Source: Apteryx mantelli (lineage: Eukaryota > Chordata > Aves > Apterygiformes > Apterygidae). From it: DNA of 64,000 nucleotides. The stretch spans positions 66,400,501-66,464,500 of the forward strand of contig NC_089980.1 in assembly GCF_036417845.1 (NCBI RefSeq). Direction: 5' to 3'. The position numbers and the translations under genes are program-made. Each line of letters opens with the position of its first letter. Position 1 is the first letter of the stretch. The notes below the pieces were generated by a model. The model was not told the DNA's origin. It ran no database searches and saw nothing but the letters and a program-made list of their open reading frames with translations. Positions 38,501 to 50,500 of this stretch are shown here, piece after piece.

Positions 38501-41500
38501 GTGATTACCAAATAGACACCGCCAGAAGACGTGTTTCTTCAGCTTTGTCTTGAACAATGAATCAGATCTCTCATAGTCATGGGCATCTGATCCCAAAGTG
38601 GTAGTACCTAGTTCCTCACAGCGTTAAGTTTACATGGTTTGATCTAGACTGTTGTTAGGGCAAGTTCAGACAAATCATTCATTCTTCAGCCCGGGGAATT
38701 TAGTGAATGTAGTGCTACTGAAATCACATCCTTCCCCAGTTAATTACTACACTACACCTGTTAGGCTCAAATCAAGAAGAAGCATAAATCACTTTCTGGT
38801 TCATATACTAAGGCCAAACAATTGATGGATAAGGTAAATATAGACCCAGTTTACAGTGGTGTGGAGGATTAGAATGAATTTTATTTGTACCCTTGTTACT
38901 CTGGGCATCAACCGCAGAGGTTATTAGCAAAGGTATTTTATTGCTATATATTTAATTGCGGGGACTTTGCTTGGTGATATACTATACTCAAGGACTATAA
39001 AGCAAGGTGCAAAGGCCTAAATGTTCCATCTCTTCTGCAAATGCACTGCTCATTGCTTGTGATACTTCTTAAAACACACCTCTCCCACTTAGAAGTACTT
39101 CTCTCCCTCCCCACCACATTCAAAGGTTTCCCATATATTTTAATAATAAAGGTAGTGACATAAGTGAGGCAGCAGCAGTTTAATTTTCCAATTTAATAAC
39201 AATTCATGCTTTGTGTTATTTAGGAACATAGGATTTACATGGATATAGTGTGTCATTGTGTTTATCTCCCTGCTGCTGCAGACACCTCCAGTCTCTGTCA
39301 TCAGCTGATTGAACTTCTCTTGAAAACTGGCATTTTTTGATACCATTTCATTAATCTTGCTGGAAGGCTATTCCAAAACTTCACTCTATGAGTTAAAAAA
39401 TTTCTTCTAATGGCCACCCTAAACTTATTTAATACTGGTCTACATACAGTTTTCCTCTTCCATCCTTCTTTTGTAGTTTAAAGGGTATTTTTCCAGCCCT
39501 GGTATATACACTCCTGTGGTGCATAGACAGCAGTCAGATTACCTCTCAATCTTCCTTTTGCTAGGTAAACCAGCAAATCCTCTCTTTATAAGACAGCCAC
39601 TTCATTCTGCTGAAGACCTTAAGAATCCCTCTCCAACCCTATTCTAGCTGAGGTCATTTTCACAAAATTTTGTTGCTGGCTTCCTTCTTCCAGGGTCTGC
39701 CTCTCCCAATAGCTACTTCTTTTGCTTAAGACCCCTGACCAGCTCCTGTGGGTTCCAGGGTCAGCCTGCTAGCCACTATTTATATTCCATCAGTAAGGCA
39801 CTCCACCACTTTTAGCCTTCTACTAACCACACAATTCAGGGTTGGAATTCATTACTGGGATTCCTGCAGTGGCATATTACATAGCAGTCTGCCATCAAAG
39901 AAGCAAAAAAACCACAAGGAGGTCAGCTGCCCAGCAGTTAAAGTCCAAAGATGTGGGGACTTACTTTATATGCATTTAATTACTTTCCCATACATTGTAT
40001 CCTTATACTGGTGAACAGGATGGGAAGAGGAATTCTAAGCTTGGGAAGCAATTCCTTAGAGGAGAAACTGAAACAGCTGTTTTGGAAAGCAGACGCATTA
40101 GTCTAGACTTGGGTTAATAGTGATGTTTCTCAAGGATCAGTCTTGGGACCAGTCTTTATTATCTGATGGTCTTGGCATAAAACCAAGGAGTGTGCAAGTG
40201 GAATTTGTTATATAAAACCAGGAGCCACAAACACAAGGAAGTATCAGTGTGGGTAAAATAAGTGGCCAACAGAAGTGAAATGACAAGTCATTGTACTGGT
40301 AATGTACTAGCAAGAATTATTGCTACAAACTGAGAGGCAGAATTTATTATATGGCTTGTAGGCTGATTATTAGCTTCAGTGTGAACCACTGGGAAGAAGG
40401 CAAACATGATCCTAAAAGGCATCCAGAGAGGAATTTCTGATAGAATTAGAGAAGTAGCACTTTTATTATGAGATTTCACTTGGGATATCTGAGTTAAAGC
40501 CAATGTAGATTTGCTTAAAAAGCAGGAAGCTGAGTTGGCTACTGTAAATGTACAACAGAAGTGATGGGAATCTTGGGAATGTGACTAATAAGGTATAGAC
40601 TCACTAGCAGGATGCCTGTTGTCCATCAAATGATGGAATACATAGAAATCTAAACAAGGCATTTGTAGTATTGTCTAATGTGAATGTACAGACAGGAATA
40701 TGTCCAAACACAGCAATTAAAGATATAGAGAGCATGCACTAAACAGATGGTGCTGATAATGATTCTAGCTTAACATATGGATAACGTTAACTGCTAAGAC
40801 TGAATGGTAGACACATAGTGGAAGAGAATAAATAATAGATGAATTTATTAAAAAAATTGCTAGGAGATATGGTTTTGTAAGTCAATTCTGTCACTTCTGG
40901 GTTCTTCTCCTGCTTTTTTAGGTATTCTCATTTTGAATGCGTTAAGCTCTTTAAGTTTTGTTTACATCTTGGATATTATGATTCTCCTACTTCCATTCTC
41001 ATCAGTCACCTCACCCTTGTCTCATGTTCAACATCTTTGAAAGTACATTTCTTTTTTGGCTATGTTATTATTAATCCAAACTATCTTGGCTGCACAGCAG
41101 CTTCATTTCTTATATATATTTCTTATTTCTTATATATATAATATATTATTTATTTATTTATTATATTTCTTTTATATAAATTTCTTATTTCTTATATATG
41201 ATTTCTTAAGAGCTTCTTCTCTTATATGGAAAAACAAACAAACAAACCTCGTAAGATTTAACTCAGTCTGGCCTTAGGTAATACTGCAAGTTTAATGCTT
41301 TCTGATTTACAAGGCCTAGCTTTCTTTGCTAACCAATCCTTTTCTTCCATTCCTAGCTGCTTATAGATCATTTCTTTGAGACATTAACTCAATCAATTAT
41401 ATCTAAGGCCTCTTCCTCCCAAACTTTTTCTCTTTGTTTAATTCTATCCATTTAGAACAAAGATGGATTTTATACCTCTGATTTAAAGAAATGACAAGTC

Positions 41501-44500
41501 TCTCTTCTTGATCCGTGAGTTCTTCAGTCTGACTTCTCCAACTTAATTTTTCTTAATCCCTTATTCTCCCTAAATTTATTCTTTTAAAACTTGAGACCCA
41601 CAGTTATAGACCTACTTTTCTTTACCATTTTCATTTGGTCAATTAAACTGAATGAACTGATAATCTCAATGTAGGAGTACTTTTTTTATAATGCCCTCCC
41701 CTCCCAATGAAACCAAAGCTAAGAGAGTCACTGAGTCAAGAAAGGAACAAGTTATTTGATTAAGGTATCAGATGCTTCAGCAGGAAGCCTGGTTTTTAGT
41801 GCTACCATAATATTTCCTCTTCTGTATATACCTAGAAAGCTATACCACCCACATATACCTCATAACAGTGACACAGTTGAGGCAATATGTCCTTCTCTTA
41901 AAAATATGGCCTGTGATTCAGATGTGACCTTGGGGGGCCTTTGTAAACTCCACACTATCACAAAAGACAGCGCATCTGAAAAAGCAAGCTTTGTTTTAGC
42001 CATGCTATGTTTTTATTTCTTTGCAGTCTAGCACAACATCAATTATTCCTTATTTTTTTACTGATGTGCTTCCTGAACAAGTCAGATCAGGTATTGCTAT
42101 TGTTACTGCATCCTGATTCTCCTTTCCCTGTCATGTCTTGTTTCATGTGCTATACAGACACTGATAGTTCTTCCAGTTTATCGTGTTAGGCCCCTGCATT
42201 CGACTGGCCACAAATAACATCCCCTTTTGACTAAGTACAATCTTTCCATTGTGTCAGATCTCTGATTACTGCCCTCATCTATATAAGTAATTTAATCTTG
42301 CTGTTCATCTTGCTGTTCTTTGACATTTACATATCTATTGCTGATTTATCACCTACCTCATTTTCCTCTCCCTATGTTTCAAAACCAGGTACACAGATTA
42401 CATAAAGTTCCTCCAGGCTTTGCTCCCATTTGACAAACTTTCTTTTGTAAGGGGTTTTGGTAGTTTATACACTAGTTTAAGTATCTCTAACTCAAAATGA
42501 TTTTTCATGGTTTTGCAATAATACTAGAAAAAGAGATGACCAAGTAGGCCCTTGATTTGCTTAGGAACCAAGATCAGACTAGTAAATCTCCTCCATCAGT
42601 GGCTGAATAAAAGGTATACTGCATTGAATGTATGCTATTTCCTGCTTTCTGAACTTTGCTAAATCCTCATCCTAAGAAAGTAAATAATGAACTCTTGGGT
42701 CCTGGAGTTAGTTTTATTTGACTGCTTCTAGGATTTCTCCCAGGACACACAACGGTAACTTGTTACTGGGAAATGGATAGGGATGATCTCTACAGCATAT
42801 TGATGTGAGCATCATGCAAATAGTACAGTCTGACCTGAAATTTTCACCAGGACATCAATCTAATACCTACTTTGACTATAGCTTTTTGGTCAGATTCTGC
42901 CTTCTGATACACATGCACAGCCTGAGTCGATTTCAGGCTTTTGTTAACATAAGGACAAAATTTATCCTATTTAGAAACTCCTCTTACATGAATGCCGATG
43001 GATAAAACTAAGACATATGTCATGTCTGTGTAACTGTTAGGTCTCAGTTCATCAAAGAATATCTTTTTTCTTGTAGTAGCAGTACTGCTATATGCAAGAT
43101 GGATTTGGGGAGGGAGAATTTATTTTATTAGACATATCAAGGCAGTTGCAAGCAGCAAACCAGCTTGCAGGCACATCGGCCCTTCAAGAGAAGCTTGCAT
43201 GAGAGTTTGTGTCCAAAGCTTGCATATTTTCTTCTCATATCTGTATCAACTGGCCTAATAAAGAGTGTTATCTCTCCGTAACCCCCCCTCTGTGGGTTAA
43301 TTGTTGTTGAGCAAGCTCTACAGCATGTAAAGAAACTCTGCACACAGGAAATGTACACTTTTAAGACTACAAAACAAATATTTATTGGCTAATATACAGA
43401 GTAGATAGCTAGAACAAATGAGCTACTAGGCTAAACAGTGAGAGGCTTATCTGCCCTAATGAGGCACCCTCTGAATTTCTCTGCTGGCCAGACTGTTATC
43501 GGTCAGGTTGGAAAGGGTTGCTGAGTTGCCAGTTGCCATCTCCCAGCTCCATGTTTTTTCTCGTATGGCTTTACACATTTTCAGGTCAGAATTTTTTTCT
43601 CTCAAATGCTTGAGCTGCTAACTATCACTGTCTCAGATATTACACTTCTGCTTGTGACAGTTTTTTACTTTTGCTTTTTTTTTTTTTTTTACTATTCTTA
43701 TCTTGTATGGCTTTATCTCATATTCTTTCTCAATCTTCACAGCAATTGACTCAGTAAAACTGAGCTAAGGTCACTAGGCCTCCTATTACATGGACCCAGT
43801 CACCTGGGCTGAGGGTTACATCTTCTTCCAAACCGTGATGTAGAGAGGCAAGAGGTAGAGATAAGTATCCTGAGATTTGTTTCACAACTGCATTCCCTGT
43901 GAGTCTTTATGGAGAGGTTGCATACTGACTTTTATACAGTGGGAGTGAGGTCAGTCAGTCTTACCTAACACACTCTTATTTATTAGTGGTCTAACATGGT
44001 ACCCCCCCTTTTTTTGAGGAGTATATTTGAAAAAATATAGCTGGAGTTAATTTCTTTGGGCCAAGGAAATATATTTTTGGATGCATCTATGTTAGTGTTT
44101 CAGTCTGGATCAGGCATTTGGATCAGATTCAAGTGAATCTCCTAATTGTGCCCAGTACCACACTTTTGTTCGCATCCCAGAACAGTTATAACAAGTGAAC
44201 TGGACTCCTTTAGAATAAAAGTAAGCCAGAGATGCATCCCCAGAAAGCACCTGGTGTGCTCCAACTACTGGTGAGTGTTCAGTTCACTGTACCAAACTAG
44301 AGTTCCTCCAAAATAACCACTCCAAAACACAGAGTGTTGAACACTGGGTCCCCAGCTGAAGCTGTTCCTCTCTACAGATCACCGCACTATTTGCTAGTGT
44401 AAACACAGCTGTTGTAACCCCATGGTATCGCCTTCACCAAGTGGGGGAGGAACAGCAAAAAGGGAATGTGAAAGTTTCTGAAGGTCACCAGAATGCTAGC

Positions 44501-47500
44501 AAAGGACAAGTCTAGTCAGCCAGCTGCTATTGAATAATCATCCACAATAATAAGTGTAAAACAGAAAGGGCAGACTAGAAAGATATGTCCTCTTTCTTTT
44601 GGTTTGGTTGTGCAAGATTCCCCTCAAAATAGTTTTTACAACTGGTGACTGCTTCCCATTACCCTGGAGACAGGTCTTTGCAGACTGTAATTGAGAGTAC
44701 TAACACAGGCACTAAATGCTGAAAGGAACATTCATGGTGACTTCTTTGTATGCAAAATGTATGTTGTTCGGGGTCCAGATTCAGCATATGAAACTGGATA
44801 GATTGCAGCCTCTTGCACATGCTGAGCCACACTTGGAAACATTTTACTGTTGTTTATAAAATGAACAAGTGATCAGCCTGGTCTCCAAGACAACTGCATA
44901 CTACTAAAACATAGAAATAATTGCTATCTGAATTTGCACTGGAGACTGCTATGATTTTTGAATAATAGCCTAACGGTCACTGAAAAAAGAACTGGAGTGT
45001 TTTTCTCCTGACTCAGCACTCTGTAGCCGATTGCTCAATACTATTGACTAACTGAAATGCAAAATTGAAACGGCTTTCACTTCTATGTCATAGTTGCAAA
45101 AAATGCTATCCTTGCTGATACTAGGAATGCAGGGGAGAAAGAAGAGATCTCCGAGGCAACAGAAGCTGTATTTTATGTTAAAACATCTATGGTACTAAAA
45201 AAAGGGGGAGGGGGGAGGGGGCAGATTTCCATGAAATGAAGCACAATTTAAGTTCTTAAATTAAAGGCAAGAAATACAATATCCTGCATTTAATATGTTG
45301 TTATCCTAAGTGTAGATGTCTCTCACCCATTTCCCCTCATGCTGAAGTATTTTGAAACCAAAGAACTTAACCACAAAGTCACATTTGCACAGAGCCCAGC
45401 CTTGTAACATTCCTGTGATGAAACATGAATATGGGAAGAAGCCGACATTCAACCCTTCGGAGGAGCTTTTACACATCTTGGTAGTCAAGCCCTCTCCTTG
45501 ACTTTAGTGATTTGATTGATTTTTTTCTTAGTAGAATGCTTGCGAAAAGAACACACACATATTCACATTTACTTAATGAGAAAAGAAGGCTGTAGTTTGG
45601 CCTCTCCTTCACTGCAGTTTTAGCTTGTAAACCACTTTTGCAGGCAGGTTTGCAAACTGGAGTGCAGAAGGCCATAACTTGTTCCTGGATCACACTTGCT
45701 ACAGTGAGCCAGGACACCCCCCCCTCCTCCAGTCCCCCCTCTGGCTGATGGCTTTTAAACATGTTTATTTGGTAGCTGGAGCTGGGAATCAATGAGTTGT
45801 GTCAGCTGGAACCTCAGACTTAGGCTTTCTAGCAGTGCAGAAGTGCAATGTATGCAAATACAGGTCAAAGCACATTACAGCAATGAATGCCAAAGATATA
45901 AACGGCTTTCTCCAACAAAGAAAGGCCTAATAGTTCCTGCTTCACTTCTTTTGTTTTCTTGCAGAGGTTGATGAGGAGTGGCAAGGATTTGATGAAAACA
46001 TTGCCCATGTCCCCTTCTTCGCTGAGCGCTACTCTGAGGCTGAAATGATTAAAAGGTCACAAGAGTTTTACAAACTTCTTAATAAGAGGCGGTCTGTCAG
46101 GTTTCTCAGTGATGAGCCAGTCCCCAGGGAAGTTATTGATAATGTCATCAGAACAGCAGGTATGGTACTGAATGGATGAAGGTCTGAAAAAAAAAGACTA
46201 CCGCATGGCTGTTCAACTCTGTTAAAGTGATATACAAAAGCTGAGGGAATTAGGACTTGGCATATGGTCTTTCTAGATTTACCTGTAGCCATAATGAATA
46301 AGAACTGACTGATTATTTAGAAACTACTCAGTATGGTAATGAGAGCTGCTTGAACAACTATACAGTGGGGCCTGGTTTGGAGCACTTCCAATTTCTTTTT
46401 ATTTTCAGTGTAACCAGAAGGAAAAAAAAAATCGTTTCAACAGCATCAAACATTTCATTTTCAAACTTTAAAAAATGTTATTTAAAATAAAATTGAAGCA
46501 CAGTTTCATGAAACATCTTTCAAATAGAAATACTGAAGTGTTTCCTTCTCAAAAATGTCAAACCATAGAAATTTCACATGCTTTAAAATGTCTTTCATTT
46601 TGAGGATGTTTATCATGTGAAGCTTTTGTTTGGCGGTTTTTTTTTGCCAAAAAATTTGATGAAATTGGCCCAGCCATGCAAAATATTTTGGTTGCCACAA
46701 ATGTTTAAGATTTATCATAGGCAAAAGGTTTTGTCCCCCCTCCCCACAAAAAAACCTTCCAGGCCTTTCAGCATCAGTGCCTGGCCCCTGTTGTGTATGA
46801 CTGGAGTGTTATGCTAAGGACCCTGGTCAAGGTTACCTGAATGAGTGTCAGAAATAAATTTTCATTTTTTGAGAACTCATGTGTTTCAGATCATTACTGT
46901 AATGTCCTGGCCTAATCTCATCCCTGTTCTAACAATGTTGACTTCGGCCAGGAATGGATTTGACCCTCATTATTTCTTTTATTCTGTGAACCAGCTGCTG
47001 TTAGTACAGCAAAATTTTCACAAGCTGTCTTAGAGGAAAGTTCAATAGTCTCTAGCAGGATTAATAATAGAGATTCTTTGCATCTGAAGTGCATTGTTTT
47101 TCCTTTAAAAACTGTAAGCAGCTTTGTTACTGCACTTTTTTGAGTCTCCATCTTCCTCTAATTAGCTGGGACTCATTAAAACACTAAACATGTTTTGGCA
47201 AATGCAGCAAAGTGAACAAGCCTGGAGTACAGATGAAGTATTTTGTAACCCTGAAAGATTTGGGCTGTGTGGAGGAAAAGAAAACAAAGCAAAACATAAA
47301 TGTCATGAGTTCTTATTCAAACCTGAGGAGAGACAAGGTTCTTGATTTAACCACGTTGCAATATAAAAGATAGTTCAAGCTTTTTATTCATAGCGTTTCT
47401 TAAGCTGAATTTAGTGCTCAGAGAAGCAAATATACTGTCTGCAAAAACTTCTAATATTTTTAAAATGTTTACAAGGGGCTAGAAGATCTAAACAATCTTC

Positions 47501-50500
47501 TTAACCTATTGCTCTGTGAGCTTGTACAGGTAAGTATATTCTTCAGTTTTTGGCTTTCATCTGTTAGACAGTTAAAATGTTCTCCAGTGGAGTTGCTGTG
47601 TAATGATCAGGGCTGAATGAGCAAGTGCAGATTTAGTATGTGCACACCTATATTCACCAGCTGTCTTTGGGACAACAAACTCAAACCTGTATGCTATATG
47701 GCAGATGTTTGCATCATGCAGTTCCTTGTCTTTGTCAGCAAGCAATGGATTCCTGCGCATGGCTGGTTAGCCTTGCTTCCCAGAAAGCCCCTAGCTTTGC
47801 CCTTCAGCCAGAACCTTTTCTCAGGGTTGGTTACATATTCAGAGGGTGTGTTGCTTTGAGTAGAATGTTTTGCATTAACATTGCTGCATGCATATATTGC
47901 ATCATATTACTGCCTCATCATAAGAAGCACAGAGGAATTTTTTCAAATCCCTAAATTTTGCTTCCCATGTAAGATGGCTATTTGAAGGGACTAACCTCTG
48001 TCACTGAATGGGATTTTATATTCTTCAAGAAACAAATGAATAGAGATTGTCAGCAAGAACTTATCTTGATCCATTTCTTCCCATCTCATCAGCCTGCTTT
48101 CCCATTGCTCTGATGGTTAGTCCCAAAGCCCACAAAGAAAAGCTGATACCTCTCACTGCAGGCCCTCCTTGAGCATTGTGCCAAGTTTTCAACTTTTCCT
48201 GTTTTTGTACCCAGGTACTTCACCCAGCGGAGCGCACACGGAACCCTGGACCTTTGTGGTAGTGCAAGATTCAGATTTAAAACATAAGATTCGGGAGATT
48301 GTAGAAGAAGAAGAAGAAATAAACTACAAAAAAAGGATGGGAGAGAGATGGGTTAATGACCTGAAAAGACTGAGGTACAAAAAAATCCACTGGCTAAGTG
48401 GTTTGAAGGGAGCTGGGTTTTGGTATAGGAAAGATTATATTGAGAAGTTATATACAGCTTCTCTCTTTGTATTTTTTCCACATGTTTTCAGGAAGAAAAA
48501 AAAACCCTAAAAATATTCAGCTTAATTTTAAAAATTTTGTTTTAAAAATGTTCTTTCAGGTCCATGCTCCTTAGAATCTCCTGTTTTCCCACTCTACTCA
48601 GGAGGGCAGCTGTAGCATATTTCCTACTTCCTGATTACAGGAGAAGGAAGAAGATGGGGTCAGACACTGTCCCACTCAGTATGTTGTCAGGGTTTCTATA
48701 TCGTGGCCCTTTTGCTGGTTTACACCTGGGAAGAGGAAACTCCTTTTTGAGGAAAGTAGAACTCCCACCCAGCAGGAGCTCAATAAAAATTACTGTCTTC
48801 ATATTTTAAAGCTGGCTACCTTGTTCAAAGGGTCAGGTAGAACGTGGCACCTAACAGACACACATGCCTGTGTGCTTCAATCTTACCAGAAGAGGGATGA
48901 AAGAAGTGAATCATACTCTCATTGTTAGATAATCATTAATGTTCAGCTCACATATATACACATAACATAACATAAAATCCTCTGTACAGCTTTATGTTGA
49001 TTCTCAAGATGACAGGAATCTTACTGAAAGTGCCGCAGTTTAGAAAATCCAAGTGATAGAAGCAGCTTGTCTTGTTTTTTCCTAGTATCTTTTTCCTTTC
49101 CTCTCCCCGTCCCACCAATTAATATATTTCTAAAACTCATGGTTAAAGAGAAAAACTTAAAAATATGACTAGAATTGTGCCCTGACAGCTGGTCCATAAA
49201 ATTGACTCCATTAAAAAGAGATTATATATCTTCCTTTTTGAGACTTGTCCGAGCATTTGGCTCCATCGTTATTTTTCTTCTATGTTACCTCTATTGCCAG
49301 AAATCCTGTCCTACTTCTCTCCTGTCATTTCTCAAACAATGTAGCTCCCAAAGCCATTGGGAGTTTTGCTGTTGATTGCAGTGTCCCCAAGGCCAGACCC
49401 TATGCAAGCGCTAAATTATGCAATATTTAATTGTTCCAAATACCCTGCAAAGTCTGACTGACTTGCTTAACTTCACACAATGGGAAGAAATCTACTGCTT
49501 GTCAAATGAAGCATATGCAAGGCTTTGTAGAGTTGATTTGCTCAACCTATTTCATAATGCTATTTATTTTTCAGGTGCAGCAAACATATTTGCTATATAA
49601 ACAACTAAAATACAGTATTTTTAATTTTCTGTGAGAACAGTAGAAAATACACCTTTTCTTATCTAAATCCTATATCTTTATTGTGTATATTCTCATAATA
49701 CTGAATTAAGAACCAAATGAAGTCTAAACATGCTGAAATATTCAGAAACTGGATAACGATCTGTAAGAATATATTTAGGTTAATACCTTAAGCCAAGCAG
49801 TTTTGAACATTTTTTGCCAGCAGTTTTTCCTGCAACAACAAAAAAGTTGGCACTGATGATAACAGGGGGAGCTGCAGGTCTACAGAATTCCAGGAATTAA
49901 ATCATTTCAAAGGCAAATGCTCATGAGGCCAGTTCATAGATAAGAGGTCAAGACCTGCCTCCTATTTTTATGCAATTCCACTCTTCAGGGTGAGCACATC
50001 AACTCTGCAGCGAATGCGTTAAAACAGAGCGCTCCATTCAAGCCTTTTTCTGCAGAAAGGTTTCTGCTTAAGCTGATAACACCTAATTGTTTGCTGTAAC
50101 TGTTCTAACCTTATTTTTAATCTAGTGTTATAATTATGTACCTTTACTGCACCTCTGCAGGCAGTAAATGTGACTTATGGGAAAGTGAAAAAGTTGCAAA
50201 ATAATTGTCTTAAACATTATCCTTTTGCAGAACCAACTGGATCAAAGAGTACCTGGACACTGCTCCTTATCTGATCCTCATTTTCAAGCAGGTATATGGG
50301 AGACTTCCAAATGGCAAAAAGAAGACCCATTACTATAACGAAATCAGCGTTTCTATTGCCTGTGGTATCTTGCTTGCTGCACTGCAGGTATGTTGAGAGA
50401 ATTGGCACACTGAGAGTCAGTGAATTGGTTTGGATTACACACTAAGATTATTTTGCCCAAATGAGAACTGAACCCAACCAATTTAGATTTTAACATTATC

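Larger units (their letters stand above)
35567..45964 (+). other. IYD intron 1 (10.4 kb)
   Basis: A GT/AG intron of phase 1. It contains a 14-bp minisatellite (36574-36694), CR1 remnants at 39345-39650 (minus) and 40110-40640 (plus), an AT-rich microsatellite (41107-41205), a poly-T run (about 43675-43690) and a G-run cluster (45204-45221). No internal exon is recognised. Confidence 0.9.

Noticed and set aside
45469..45792. 107-codon minus-strand frame near IYD exon 2
   Set aside because: Chance frame in intron 1; no splice signals or motif.
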